A DNA stretch of 15,154 bases from Spirochaetia bacterium (lineage in GTDB: Bacteria > Spirochaetota > Spirochaetia > Treponematales > Breznakiellaceae), in assembly GCA_025997595.1 (NCBI GenBank), contig BNUU01000039.1, positions 1-15,154 of the forward strand, written 5' to 3'. The translations under genes were made by a program, and so were the position numbers. Positions within the stretch are counted from its first letter, which is position 1. Every line of letters starts with the position of its first letter. The notes beneath the pieces were generated by a model. It made no database searches and was not told the origin of the DNA. It worked only from the letters and a program-made list of their open reading frames with translations. Positions 1 to 7,485 of the stretch are shown in pieces.

Positions 1-16
1 TAAATCAAGCTGGTAG
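1..16 (+). CDS. rpsN: 30S ribosomal protein S14, last codons only (partial)
   Basis: Read from base 2, the window opens with codons for Lys-Ser-Ser-Trp followed by TAG at 14-16. A basic residue followed by (A/S)SW is the usual C-terminus of the short zinc-type S14, and rpsN sits immediately upstream of rpsH in most bacterial spc operons. Only four residues are visible, so the call rests on this tail plus gene order. The next gene, rpsH, starts 18 bases after the stop with a good ribosome-binding site in between. Confidence 0.7.
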
Positions 17-34
17 GGTAGGAGGGAGCATAGG

Positions 35-433
35 ATGAGCATTTCTGATCCCGTAGCGGACATGCTGACCAAGATCCGGAACGCCGGAATGGCAGGTCAC
101 GAAAAAGTTGATATCCCTACCTCCAAGCTCAAGCTTGAGATCGTCAAGATTTTGAAGACCGAGGGGTATATCAAAAATTTCAAGAAGGCAAATCAGGATG
201 GGGCCAATGTGATCAGGGTATTTCTGAAATACGATGACGCAACCGCCCCGATCATTCACGGTATCGAAAAGGTTTCAAAGCCCGGACGCCGTGTATATAT
301 GGGTTATAAAAACATGCCAAGGGTTTATAACGGATATGGTACCCTCATCGTTTCTACATCGGCAGGGGTTACCACCGGGAAGAAGGCCGCCGAGAAAAAA
401 GTCGGCGGCGAAATAATCTGTACCGTTTGGTAA
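35..433 (+). CDS. rpsH: 30S ribosomal protein S8
   Basis: This 132-residue protein has the normal S8 length. It starts with the family pattern [17 protein letters not shown], and it ends with the characteristic GGEIICTVW in which the terminal Trp is typical of S8. S8 binds 16S rRNA in the central domain, is needed for small-subunit assembly, and in enterobacteria represses the spc operon post-transcriptionally. The ATG at 35 is preceded by GGAGGG at 20-25. The stop is 10 bases before rplF. No operator could be identified because the upstream genes lie outside the window. Confidence 0.97.
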   Translation: MSISDPVADMLTKIRNAGMAGHEKVDIPTSKLKLEIVKILKTEGYIKNFKKANQDGANVIRVFLKYDDATAPIIHGIEKVSKPGRRVYMGYKNMPRVYNGYGTLIVSTSAGVTTGKKAAEKKVGGEIICTVW

Positions 434-443
434 AGAGGAATTT

Positions 444-983
444 ATGTCGCGTATCGGAAAAATACCGGTCAAGGTTCCCAAAGGGGTAAAGATAAGCTTT
501 CAGGATGAGTTAATCACCGTTGAAGGCCCCAAGGGAAAGCTGACCCAGAAGTACCACCCGGTGGTAACCTTTGAAAACAAGGGCGAAGAGATCATTGTCG
601 GCAGGGTGAACGAAGAAAAACAGACCGTGGCCTTTCACGGGCTTTACCGCAACCTGCTTAACAACATGGTGGTGGGGGTCTCCGACGGGTTCAGCAAGGC
701 CCTGATCATTACCGGGGTCGGTTACCGGGCGGAAGTGCAGGGCAAGCTCCTCAGCATGAGCCTTGGGTTTTCCAACGATGTGTTCGTCGGTATCCCCGAT
801 GGCCTTGCGGTTACTGCGGACGCCAATGGCAAGGTCGTGGTAAGCGGTATCAGCAAACATCAGGTGGGGGAATTTGCCTCCCAGATTCGGAAGCTCCGGC
901 TCCCCGAACCCTATAAGGGAAAGGGTATCCGGTATGAAGATGAGCAGATTAGAAGGAAAGTCGGTAAGTCCGGCGTTAAATAG
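444..983 (+). CDS. rplF: 50S ribosomal protein L6
   Basis: The 179-residue product matches L6 in length and sequence. The N-terminus is [15 protein letters not shown], and the second half holds the signature [21 protein letters not shown] and the basic [25 protein letters not shown] tail. L6 binds 23S rRNA helix 97 near the GTPase-associated region. The ATG follows AGAGGAA. The TAG stop at 981-983 lies inside the left arm of a perfect stem-loop (975-997), and an unusually long 64-base gap follows before rplR. Confidence 0.97.
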   Translation: MSRIGKIPVKVPKGVKISFQDELITVEGPKGKLTQKYHPVVTFENKGEEIIVGRVNEEKQTVAFHGLYRNLLNNMVVGVSDGFSKALIITGVGYRAEVQGKLLSMSLGFSNDVFVGIPDGLAVTADANGKVVVSGISKHQVGEFASQIRKLRLPEPYKGKGIRYEDEQIRRKVGKSGVK

Positions 984-997
984 CTTCGCTATTTAAC
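975..997 (+). promoter_or_regulatory. Perfect intercistronic stem-loop embedding the rplF stop codon
   Basis: Bases 975-984 (GTTAAATAGC) are exactly complementary to 988-997 (GCTATTTAAC), with TTC as the loop. The stem is 10 bp and AT-rich, and it contains the rplF stop codon. No T-run follows, so it is not a simple intrinsic terminator. It may act as an RNA-processing or stability element between rplF and rplR, but that role is inferred. Confidence 0.6.
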
Positions 998-1000
998 TCA

Positions 1001-1025
1001 GGAGAAATTGCATGGCAATTTCTCC
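1001..1025 (+). promoter_or_regulatory. Perfect stem-loop with a Shine-Dalgarno in the stem and ATG in the loop
   Basis: Bases 1001-1011 (GGAGAAATTGC) pair exactly with 1015-1025 (GCAATTTCTCC), an 11-bp stem closing the three-base loop ATG (1012-1014). The left arm holds an AGGAG-like ribosome-binding site, seven bases from that ATG, so folding would hide the site while presenting the start codon in the loop. The geometry suggests translational control of the minicistron at 1012-1047 and, through coupling, of rplR. That function is inference. Confidence 0.5.
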
Positions 1026-1047
1026 ACGTATAGAAAGGGAATGGTAA
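1012..1047 (+). CDS. Putative 11-residue minicistron upstream of rplR
   Basis: An ATG at 1012, seven bases after AGGAG, opens a short frame reading MAISPRIEREW. It ends with TAA at 1045-1047, directly abutting the rplR ATG at 1048 and in the same frame. The spacing is that of a real translation start, and the TAA-ATG junction would suit translational coupling or reinitiation. The peptide resembles nothing I recognise. It could be a regulatory leader peptide, a remnant of an N-terminal extension of L18, or chance. Its start codon lies in the loop of the stem-loop at 1001-1025. Confidence 0.35.
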   Translation: MAISPRIEREW

Positions 1048-1410
1048 ATGCTGCGTAAAATGGTTGAGAAAGATAGAAAACGGCTCAAGAGGAAGGTGCA
1101 TATCCGTAAGGGGCTTTCCGGAACCGCCGATAGGCCCCGGATGACCGTGACCCGGAGCAACCGGGCCCTGTCGATTCAGATAATCGACGATGCTCAGGGG
1201 CATACCCTCGCTTCGGCTTCAACCCTGGAAAAGGATTTGAAGGCTATCAAGACGACGGTGGAAGGCGCGGCGCAGTTGGGTGAAGTGATCGGAAAGCGGC
1301 TTCTGGAGAAGAACATCAAAACGGTGGTTTTTGACCGGAACGGGTACTTATATCATGGCCGTATTAAGGCATTGGCCGACGGAGCCCGGAAAGCCGGGAT
1401 CCAGTTCTAG
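1048..1410 (+). CDS. rplR: 50S ribosomal protein L18
   Basis: The 120-residue product has the usual L18 length and the family core: [21 protein letters not shown] near the N-terminus, then [19 protein letters not shown], and the C-terminal [29 protein letters not shown]18 binds 5S rRNA and helps dock it on the 50S subunit. The ATG at 1048 follows AAAGGGA at moderate spacing; the in-frame ATG at 1060 is an alternative start. It is followed by rpsE after 8 bases. Confidence 0.95.
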   Translation: MLRKMVEKDRKRLKRKVHIRKGLSGTADRPRMTVTRSNRALSIQIIDDAQGHTLASASTLEKDLKAIKTTVEGAAQLGEVIGKRLLEKNIKTVVFDRNGYLYHGRIKALADGARKAGIQF

Positions 1411-1418
1411 GGGGCGGA

Positions 1419-1955
1419 ATGGAACATTCACAGAGGGGCGAAGGCCGCGACAGAAACCGGGATCGTGATCCCGCGGATAAGGAATTTGTAGAAAAACTGG
1501 TCAAGCTCAACCGGACCGCGAAGGTCGTAAAGGGCGGTCGGCGGTTTTCCTTTTCCGCCCTCACGGTCATCGGTGACCGGAAGGGTAATGTGGGCTATGG
1601 TTTCGGTAAGGCCAACGATGTTTCCGAGGCGATCCGCAAGAGCGTTGACAAGGCCAAGCGGAACATGGTGAAGCTCCCCGTGAAGAACGGGACCATCCCC
1701 CATGAGATCCAGGGGCTTTTCAAGGCGTCCCGGGTGCTCTTAAAACCCGCCTGTTCCGGTACAGGTATTATTGCCGGAGGTCCGGTGCGGGCAATCATGG
1801 AAGCCGGGGGCGTTACCGATGTGCTCAGCAAGTCCATCGGCGCTTCCAGCCAGTATAACGTGGTGAAGGCCACCTTTAATTGTATAGCCAGGATGATGGA
1901 CGCCAAGGCGGTTGCCAAGAATCGGGGTAAGTCCCTCAACGAATTGTGGGGTTAG
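1419..1955 (+). CDS. rpsE: 30S ribosomal protein S5
   Basis: The 178-residue product is S5. An acidic-basic N-terminal stretch is followed by the double-stranded RNA-binding domain (KTAKVVKGGRRFSFSALTVIGD-like pattern, GNVGYGFGKANDVSEAIRKS) and the S5 C-domain (HEIQGLFKASRVLLKPACSGTGIIAGGPVRAIMEAGGVTDVLSKSIGA). S5 shapes the mRNA entry tunnel and decoding fidelity. The ATG at 1419 follows GGGGGCGGA. rpmD begins 4 bases after the stop, so the two are probably translationally coupled. Confidence 0.97.
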   Translation: MEHSQRGEGRDRNRDRDPADKEFVEKLVKLNRTAKVVKGGRRFSFSALTVIGDRKGNVGYGFGKANDVSEAIRKSVDKAKRNMVKLPVKNGTIPHEIQGLFKASRVLLKPACSGTGIIAGGPVRAIMEAGGVTDVLSKSIGASSQYNVVKATFNCIARMMDAKAVAKNRGKSLNELWG

Positions 1956-1959
1956 GAAG

Positions 1960-2142
1960 ATGGCGAAGATAAGAATCCGCCTTGCGCGGAGTGTCATAGG
2001 ATCGCTTCCCAAACAGCGTGCAACGGTACGCTCCTTGGGTCTACGGAAAATTGGTTCCGTGACCGAGCAGGAAGCGAGCCCTGCGGTTTTGGGAATGGTA
2101 AAAGTCGTTTCCCACCTGGTTACCGTGGAGGAGATTAAGTAA
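1960..2142 (+). CDS. rpmD: 50S ribosomal protein L30
   Basis: The 60-residue product MAKIRIRLARSVIGS... has the compact L30 fold pattern, including the RSVIGSLPKQRATVRSLGLRKIGS stretch and an acidic C-terminus ending VTVEEIK. The true start is the ATG at 1960, with GGA just upstream; a longer frame exists but overlaps rpsE. The TAA stop shares its last base with the rplO ATG at 2142, indicating tight coupling. L30 sits on the 50S surface near 23S domain II. Confidence 0.95.
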   Translation: MAKIRIRLARSVIGSLPKQRATVRSLGLRKIGSVTEQEASPAVLGMVKVVSHLVTVEEIK

Positions 2143-2684
2143 TGCAGGATTTTAACTTACACGCCCCCGAGGGAGCCAATAAGCGCAAGCGGATTATCGG
2201 TCGGGGACAGGGTTCCGGAAGGGGAACCACCGCAGGGAAGGGTAACAAGGGACAGAAGTCCCGTTCCGGCGGCAAAACATACGTTGGCTTTGAAGGGGGG
2301 CAGATGCCCCTGTACCGGCGGCTTGCCCACCGGGGTTTTTCCAATTATCCCTTCAGGAAGGAAGTGCAGATAGTCAACCTTAGGGATATTGAGAACCATT
2401 ATGAAGCTTCGGAAACCGTGGATATTGCCAGCCTGATCCGGAAGGGTCTTGTGAAGGGAACCGCTCCGGTAAAGGTCCTTGGCAACGGGGATTTTTCCAA
2501 AAAGCTTTCCTTTAGCGTATCGGCGGTTTCCGCATCGGCTAAGGAAAAAATTGAAAAGGCCGGGGGCTCGGTTGTTGTAATCGGCGGAGAAGCCGCTGAA
2601 AAGACCGGGAATAAGTCCGGCAAGAAATCCCGGCCTGCGGCATCGGCGAAAGATTCTGACGCTGCAAAGACCGAACAGGAATGA
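2142..2684 (+). CDS. rplO: 50S ribosomal protein L15 with a C-terminal extension
   Basis: The N-terminal part is canonical L15: glycine- and basic-rich GRGQGSGRGTTAGKGNKGQKSRSGG at about 19-44, then GFEGGQMPLYRRLAHRGFSN. The fold ends around residue 150 (GGSVVVIGGEAAE). A tail of about 30 residues rich in Lys, Ser, Ala and Asp follows, making 180 residues against roughly 145 in many bacteria. L15 is an early 50S assembly protein. The start overlaps the rpmD stop by one base, and secY begins three bases after its TGA. Confidence 0.96.
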   Translation: MQDFNLHAPEGANKRKRIIGRGQGSGRGTTAGKGNKGQKSRSGGKTYVGFEGGQMPLYRRLAHRGFSNYPFRKEVQIVNLRDIENHYEASETVDIASLIRKGLVKGTAPVKVLGNGDFSKKLSFSVSAVSASAKEKIEKAGGSVVVIGGEAAEKTGNKSGKKSRPAASAKDSDAAKTEQE

Positions 2685-2687
2685 TGA

Positions 2688-4016
2688 ATGGCTAATCCGT
2701 TGATTGGAATTTTCAGAGTAAAGGAACTCCGGGAGCGTATCCTCTTTACCGCAGGGATGCTGGTGATTTTCCGTGTCGGCGCGGTGCTTCCCATACCGGG
2801 GATCAATGTCCGGGAACTCAGCGCCTACTTCCTTTCCCAGCAGAATTCGGGAAATCCCATCGTGGATTACCTTGACTTCTTTGCAGGCGGCGCCTTCTCC
2901 AATTTTTCAATCTTCATGCTGGGGATCATGCCCTATATATCAATGTCTATCATCATGCAGCTCTTGCTTATCGTGTTTCCCAGTTTGAAAAAGATATCCC
3001 AGGAAGAGGGGGGGCGGAAGAAGATACAGGGCTACCAGCGGATCGGCACGGTGGCGGTTTGTCTTATCCAGTCCTTTGCGGTTACCCAGTACGCCCAGAG
3101 CATTTCCCGGAGCGTGGATAACCTCCTTAGTATGGGGATGGTTCCCTTTACCATCATCGCGATCCTGACCGTAACCACGGGGACCATGTTCCTTATGTGG
3201 ATCGGCGAGCAGATCACCAAGCGAGGTATCGGAAACGGTATTTCCTTGCTGATCTTCGCCGGTATTGTCGCCCGCCTGCCCCAGGCGATCTGGGAATTGG
3301 GCGGCCGGGTGCGGAACGGGGACCTTAACCTGGTTCAGGTCATTGTGGTGTTCGTTATATTTGTGGCGGTTGTTGCCCTGGTGGTTTTTGAACAACAGGG
3401 GCAGCGGAAGATTCAGGTGAATTACGCTAAACGGGTGGTGGGCCGCAAGATGTACGGCGCGCAGAACACCTATATTCCCTTCAAGATCAACCCTTCCGGG
3501 GTTATCCCGGTCATCTTTGCTTCATCCATTCTTACCTTCCCCCTGCAAATCGCTTCGACCATTGGCGGGAATGTGGCCTGGCTTGCGGCGGTGTCCCGGG
3601 CTTTAAGCCCCAACGGCGCTCTGTATACTATTTTGTACGTGCTGCTTATCATCTTTTTTGCCTATTTCTATACCCAGGTTAGTTTGAACCCCATCGAAAT
3701 TGCCAAAAATATCCGGGAGAACGGTGGTTCCATACCGGGGATTCGGACGGAACGGATCGAGGAGTACCTCACCAAGATACTGAACCGGATTGTACTTCCT
3801 GGTTCCCTGTACCTGGCGCTTATAGCGGTTATTCCGACCATCATACAGCGGCTGTTTAACTTCCCTTCATCGATTTCATACCTGATGGGCGGTACTTCGT
3901 TACTGATTTTGGTCGGCGTGGATCTTGATACCATGAGCCAGGTCGAGGGCCTCCTCAAGATGCACCACCATGAAGGGTTGACCAAGCGGGGGCGGCTCCG
4001 GGGCCGGAATCTGTAG
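2688..4016 (+). CDS. secY: Protein translocase channel subunit SecY
   Basis: The 442-residue integral membrane protein forms the Sec translocon pore in the cytoplasmic membrane with SecE and SecG. Visible landmarks are the first transmembrane segment after a short amphipathic N-terminus, the plug region FFAGGAFSNFSIFMLGIMPYISMSIIMQLL, GIGNGISLLIF, the SecA/ribosome-contacting loop KINPSGVIPVIFAS, and IRENGGSIPGIR. Ten hydrophobic spans are expected and discernible. The C-terminus has a MHHHEGLTKRGRLRGRNL cytosolic tail with three consecutive histidines. Its place after rplO is the conserved spc-operon arrangement; no adk or map follows. Confidence 0.97.
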   Translation: MANPLIGIFRVKELRERILFTAGMLVIFRVGAVLPIPGINVRELSAYFLSQQNSGNPIVDYLDFFAGGAFSNFSIFMLGIMPYISMSIIMQLLLIVFPSLKKISQEEGGRKKIQGYQRIGTVAVCLIQSFAVTQYAQSISRSVDNLLSMGMVPFTIIAILTVTTGTMFLMWIGEQITKRGIGNGISLLIFAGIVARLPQAIWELGGRVRNGDLNLVQVIVVFVIFVAVVALVVFEQQGQRKIQVNYAKRVVGRKMYGAQNTYIPFKINPSGVIPVIFASSILTFPLQIASTIGGNVAWLAAVSRALSPNGALYTILYVLLIIFFAYFYTQVSLNPIEIAKNIRENGGSIPGIRTERIEEYLTKILNRIVLPGSLYLALIAVIPTIIQRLFNFPSSISYLMGGTSLLILVGVDLDTMSQVEGLLKMHHHEGLTKRGRLRGRNL

Positions 4017-4063
4017 GGGTTTGGGAAGATTGACGAATTACGTTAAATTCGTTATTAATTATA

Positions 4064-4093
4064 GTTCACCCTTGATTTTTTTCAGGGGTGAAC
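4064..4093 (+). promoter_or_regulatory. Stem-loop with a T6 loop between secY and rpmJ
   Basis: Bases 4064-4075 (GTTCACCCTTGA) pair with 4082-4093 (TCAGGGGTGAAC) through 12 bp, including one G-T wobble, closing a loop of six T. It lies in the 102-base gap between the secY stop and the rpmJ start, the widest gap inside the ribosomal cluster. The downstream bases (ATCGCTTATATAAGG) are not a T-run, so termination is not obvious. It may mark the boundary between the spc-like and alpha-like transcripts as a processing or attenuation site; this is inferred. Confidence 0.55.
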
Positions 4094-4118
4094 ATCGCTT
4101 ATATAAGGGAGAAGTTGG

Positions 4119-4232
4119 ATGAAAGTCCGGACCAGTGTGAAGCCTATTTGCGACAAGTGCAAGGTGATCAAGCGAAACGGCATTGTCCGTATCATTTGTT
4201 CAAATCCCAAGCATAAACAGAAGCAGGGGTAG
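4119..4232 (+). CDS. rpmJ: 50S ribosomal protein L36 (zinc-binding form)
   Basis: This 37-residue product reads [20 protein letters not shown] and then continues [17 protein letters not shown]. The zinc ribbon ligands C11, C14, C27 and H32 are all present, so it is the cysteine-containing L36 rather than the zinc-free paralogue. It is shorter than common gene-calling cut-offs but is unmistakable. The ATG is preceded by AAGGGAGAAG. rpsM starts 6 bases after the TAG. Confidence 0.96.
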   Translation: MKVRTSVKPICDKCKVIKRNGIVRIICSNPKHKQKQG

Positions 4233-4238
4233 AAGAGT

Positions 4239-4604
4239 ATGGCGCGTCTTGTGGGGGTTGACCTCCCGAATAAACATGTGAATATTGCCTTGACCTATGT
4301 CTATGGGATTGGCAGGTCCAGCGCGGATGAGATCTGCGCCAAGACCAAGATCGATCCGGTACGGCTTATCAACGATCTGTCCCAGGAAGAGTTGAATGAA
4401 CTGCGGCAGATTATCGAAGGGGAGTACAAGGTTGAGGGGCGTTTACGCACCGAAATCGCCCTGAACATCAAGCGGCTCATGGATATCGGCTGTTACCGGG
4501 GACTCCGGCACCGCAAGGGACTGCCCCTCCGGGGTCAGCGGACCCGGACCAATGCCCGTACCCGCAAGGGTAAGAAGAAGACCGTCGCAGGGAAGAAGAA
4601 ATAA
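4239..4604 (+). CDS. rpsM: 30S ribosomal protein S13
   Basis: The 121-residue product starts [25 protein letters not shown] and carries the S13 C-terminal signature [32 protein letters not shown]13 sits in the head of the 30S subunit and contacts the P-site tRNA and the 50S subunit. The ATG at 4239 follows AGAAGAG. A GC-rich stem-loop begins directly after the stop, before rpsK. Confidence 0.97.
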   Translation: MARLVGVDLPNKHVNIALTYVYGIGRSSADEICAKTKIDPVRLINDLSQEELNELRQIIEGEYKVEGRLRTEIALNIKRLMDIGCYRGLRHRKGLPLRGQRTRTNARTRKGKKKTVAGKKK

Positions 4605-4624
4605 GCCGGGCTGTTTAGCCCGGT
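4605..4624 (+). promoter_or_regulatory. GC-rich stem-loop between rpsM and rpsK
   Basis: Bases 4605-4612 (GCCGGGCT) pair with 4617-4624 (AGCCCGGT) around a GTTT loop: seven Watson-Crick pairs plus one G-T pair. It starts at the base after the rpsM stop codon. No T-tract follows; the next bases carry the ribosome-binding site GGAGGA for rpsK. A partial attenuator or RNA-stability hairpin is possible, but the role is not shown by sequence. Confidence 0.5.
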
Positions 4625-4637
4625 CACGGAGGATTGA

Positions 4638-5021
4638 GTGGCTGCTACTACGAAAAAACGGAAAGAGAAAAAGTCCGTATATGAAGGGAACGTATACATC
4701 CAGGCTACGTTCAATAATACGATTGTGACCATTACCGACCTCATGGGGAACGCGATTTCCTGGGCCAGTTCCGGCCAGCTCCAGTTCAGGGGCGCCAAGA
4801 AATCGACCCCCTTTGCGGCGCAGTCGGTGACCGAGACCGCCGCCCAGAAGGCCCTGCAGGTGGGCTTAAGGGAAGTGCATGTGTATGTTAAGGGGCCGGG
4901 GATTGGCCGGGAATCGGCGATCCGTCAGCTTGGGGCTTTGGGCATCAAGGTGAAGTCGATTAACGATGTTACCCCGATTCCGCATAACGGCTGCAGACCG
5001 CGGAAAACGCGCCGTATCTAA
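4638..5021 (+). CDS. rpsK: 30S ribosomal protein S11 (GTG start)
   Basis: The 127-residue product contains the S11 core: [55 protein letters not shown] and the end [18 protein letters not shown]. It forms part of the 30S platform near the mRNA exit and the E site. The start is GTG at 4638, supported by CGGAGGA at good spacing and by the expected basic N-terminus [11 protein letters not shown]. rpsD follows after 14 bases. Confidence 0.97.
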   Translation: MAATTKKRKEKKSVYEGNVYIQATFNNTIVTITDLMGNAISWASSGQLQFRGAKKSTPFAAQSVTETAAQKALQVGLREVHVYVKGPGIGRESAIRQLGALGIKVKSINDVTPIPHNGCRPRKTRRI

Positions 5022-5035
5022 GGAGAGAATGATAT

Positions 5036-5671
5036 ATGGCAAGATATACCGGACCCGTGTGCCGTTTGTGCCGGGCGGAACAGAAAAAGTTGATGCTCAA
5101 AGGTGATCGCTGCAAGAGTGACAAGTGCGCTATAAATAGAAAGCGTCCGGCCCCGGGGAAGGACCCCAAGGCGCGGGCGGGAAAACGTTCCGATTATGGT
5201 GTTCAGCTTCGTGAAAAGCAGAAGCTTAAGAGGATATACGGCATGCAGGAGAAGCAGTTCGGCCTTTTCTTTGAACGGGCCCTGCGGATGACCGGCATTA
5301 CCGGCGAGAACCTCTTTGTGCTCCTTGAACGGCGGTTGGATAATGTAGTCTATCGGCTCAGGTTTGCCTCTTCCCGGAGCCAGGCCCGGCAGGTGGTGCT
5401 CCATGGGCATATAACCGTAAACGGGAAAAGGGTGAATGTCCCTTCCTATCTGGTAAAGGCCGAGGATGAAATTGCTATTGGAGAAACCAGCAAGGGTCTG
5501 GTGATTGTGAAAGATGCGTTAAAGGAATTCGGGAAGTCCGGGGTGATGCCCTGGCTCCAGCTTGATCCTGACGCAATGAAGGGTAAGTTCCTCGTTTCTC
5601 CGCGCCGCAGTGATATCACTGACCTTGGGGATATCAAGGAACAGATGATCGTCGAATTGTATTCTAAATAA
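5036..5671 (+). CDS. rpsD: 30S ribosomal protein S4, zinc-binding type
   Basis: The 211-residue product has an N-terminal region with C9, C12, C26 and C31 spaced like the zinc-binding form of S4. A helical domain follows, and then an S4 RNA-binding domain (RLDNVVYRLRFASSRSQARQVVLHGHITVNGKRVNVPS). S4 nucleates 30S assembly by binding the 16S 5' domain and often represses its own alpha operon. The ATG follows AAGGAGAGAAT. It sits between rpsK and rpoA, the classical alpha-operon position; no S4-binding pseudoknot was identified. Confidence 0.97.
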   Translation: MARYTGPVCRLCRAEQKKLMLKGDRCKSDKCAINRKRPAPGKDPKARAGKRSDYGVQLREKQKLKRIYGMQEKQFGLFFERALRMTGITGENLFVLLERRLDNVVYRLRFASSRSQARQVVLHGHITVNGKRVNVPSYLVKAEDEIAIGETSKGLVIVKDALKEFGKSGVMPWLQLDPDAMKGKFLVSPRRSDITDLGDIKEQMIVELYSK

Positions 5672-5680
5672 GGAGTCCTC

Positions 5681-6736
5681 ATGGCCCGTAAGAACCTTAC
5701 TAAAGGATTCAAACGCCCCAAAGGTATCACCTTTGAGCATGGTGAGCTGAAACAAAATTATGGCAAGTTCATCGCGGCTCCCTTCGAACCGGGATTCGGT
5801 ACGACGGTTGGTAATACCCTGCGCAGGGTTCTCCTTTCCTCGATTCAGGGATATGCGATTACTGCGGTAAAGATTACGTCCTATGACGCGGATGGGGTTG
5901 CCCACAGCGTGTCCAGTGAATTCGAGACCATACCGAATGTCGTTGAGGATACCCTGGAGGTGATCAATAACCTCAAGCAGATCAGGCTTAAGCTACCCGA
6001 TGATATGGAACAGGATATACTCCTCTATGAATGGTCCGGTAAGAAAGACATCAAGAGTGATGATTTCAGCCGGGTCGGACAGGTTGAGGTATTGAGTATT
6101 GGTCAGCATATTATGACCCTGATGGACAATGCCAAGCTCGAGTTTGAAATTCAGATAGACCTCGGCCGGGGCTATGTGCCATCCGAAGTGAATGAACGGT
6201 ACGTTGACGTGATTGGAACCATACCGCTGGACGCGATTTACAGCCCGGTAAAAAAGGTGAAATTCGCCGTGGAGCCCACCCGGGTGGGTCAGCGGAGCGA
6301 TTACGATAAGCTGATCCTTGAAGTCTGGACCGACGGGACCGTGAAGCCCGATGACGCCCTTGCGGAAGCCGCCAAGGTTGCCAAGGATCATTTTTCGGTA
6401 TTCATCAACTTTGATGAGAACAACCTCGGTCTTGATGAAGACCTCGACGAGGATGATGAGCGGATCAGGCAGATACTCAATACTCCCGTTGAGGAGTTGG
6501 AATTGTCGGTTCGGTCTTCTAACTGTCTCAAGAACGCGAACATTAAAACCATTGGGGAATTAACCCGGAAAACAGAGGATGATATCGCCAAGACCCGGAA
6601 TTTTGGGAAAAAGTCTCTCCAGGAAATAAAGGAAAAGCTTAAGGAATGGAATTTGGGTCTGGGGATTACGGATGTCAATGTTCTCAAGAACGCGGTAAAA
6701 ATTACCCCCCAAAAGGAAGCGGAAGATGAAGCATAA
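5681..6736 (+). CDS. rpoA: DNA-directed RNA polymerase alpha subunit
   Basis: The 351-residue product has both alpha domains. The N-terminal dimerisation domain (about 20-235) shows [26 protein letters not shown] and the [24 protein letters not shown] stretch. An acidic linker at about 250-262 (DEDLDEDDE) joins it to the C-terminal domain (about 265-335), which has [21 protein letters not shown] and [15 protein letters not shown]. The Arg, Asn, Cys, Leu and Lys that contact UP-element DNA are conserved. The C-terminus adds a short charged tail. Its ATG follows TAAGGAG, and its end overlaps the rplQ start by 11 bases. Confidence 0.97.
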   Translation: MARKNLTKGFKRPKGITFEHGELKQNYGKFIAAPFEPGFGTTVGNTLRRVLLSSIQGYAITAVKITSYDADGVAHSVSSEFETIPNVVEDTLEVINNLKQIRLKLPDDMEQDILLYEWSGKKDIKSDDFSRVGQVEVLSIGQHIMTLMDNAKLEFEIQIDLGRGYVPSEVNERYVDVIGTIPLDAIYSPVKKVKFAVEPTRVGQRSDYDKLILEVWTDGTVKPDDALAEAAKVAKDHFSVFINFDENNLGLDEDLDEDDERIRQILNTPVEELELSVRSSNCLKNANIKTIGELTRKTEDDIAKTRNFGKKSLQEIKEKLKEWNLGLGITDVNVLKNAVKITPQKEAEDEA

Positions 6737-7259
6737 AAGAGGGTTTAACCCCCTTGAACGGATGGCGGCGCACCGGAAAGCGCTTCGCCGCAATATGGTA
6801 ACCTCATTGTTCCGGCACGAGCGGATCAGGACTACCAAGGCAAAGGCCCTTGAGATACGCCGGAGCGCGGAAAAGCTGATTACCCGTGCCAAGGTTGATT
6901 CGGTTCATAACCGGCGCCTGGTTTCCGCCCGGCTTTTTGATGAGGGCATTGTAGCAAAGCTCTTTACCGATATTGCCCTGCGGATGAAGGACCGGCCCGG
7001 CGGCTACACCCGGATCATCAAGCTTGGGGAGCGCCTTGGGGATGCTTCGGAAGTGGTGATCCTTGAACTGGTGGATTACAAGCTGGACACCGAGGAAGGC
7101 GCCGATAAGAAGGCGAAAAAAGAAGCCAAGGCCGATAAGAAAGCCGCAAAGAATTCGGCGGACAAGGAATCAGAGGCAAAACCCGCAAAAAATAAGGCGG
7201 CTAAAGCGTCGGCTTCCAAAGAAAAGACTGGAGCGAAGGGGAAAAAAGAAAATGTCTAA
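6726..7259 (+). CDS. rplQ: 50S ribosomal protein L17 with a long Lys/Ala-rich tail
   Basis: Residues 1-118 are canonical L17: [41 protein letters not shown] at the start and [29 protein letters not shown] at the end of the fold. A roughly 55-residue tail follows, almost entirely Lys, Ala, Glu, Asp and Ser, with KKA-type repeats, giving 177 residues against about 120 in many bacteria. L17 lies near the peptide exit tunnel, so the tail may reach the ribosome surface. It overlaps the end of rpoA, and its last codons overlap the next small gene. Confidence 0.96.
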   Translation: MKHKRGFNPLERMAAHRKALRRNMVTSLFRHERIRTTKAKALEIRRSAEKLITRAKVDSVHNRRLVSARLFDEGIVAKLFTDIALRMKDRPGGYTRIIKLGERLGDASEVVILELVDYKLDTEEGADKKAKKEAKADKKAAKNSADKESEAKPAKNKAAKASASKEKTGAKGKKENV

Positions 7260-7482
7260 AGCGCACCGCGGCAAGGGAATTCGGGAACTTGCTTCCCATG
7301 GACGGGGCGAATGCCCGGTCTGCAAACGGACTAATGTGAAGATCCTCTATGAACAGGATGCCGGTGAGGCGAAGGTCAAGATCTGCAAAACCTGCAAGGC
7401 CGCCGTCAAACACGGTAAGAAAACCATACCAGCCGTTGCTGCGCCTGCGGCTGCCCCCGCAGCTGCCGAAGCTAACGCGTAA
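7252..7482 (+). CDS. Small zinc-ribbon protein of unknown function at the end of the rpoA-rplQ operon
   Basis: The ATG at 7252 overlaps the last codons and stop of rplQ (TAA 7257-7259) and is preceded by a purine-rich GGGGAAAAAAGAAA, so translation is probably coupled. The 76-residue product is basic at its N-terminus ([20 protein letters not shown]). It contains two CxxC knuckles, C21/C24 and C45/C48, that would form a four-cysteine zinc ribbon. It ends in an Ala/Pro-rich tail (about residues 60-76). I do not recognise a named family. Operon position, size and charge suggest a ribosome- or RNA polymerase-associated accessory protein, but that is inference. Confidence 0.85.
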   Translation: MSKAHRGKGIRELASHGRGECPVCKRTNVKILYEQDAGEAKVKICKTCKAAVKHGKKTIPAVAAPAAAPAAAEANA

Positions 7483-7485
7483 TTG

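Noticed and set aside
1012..1410. The minicistron as a true N-terminal extension of L18
   Set aside because: An in-frame TAA at 1045-1047 separates it from the L18 start; without readthrough it is a separate short ORF, so it was listed as a possible leader instead.
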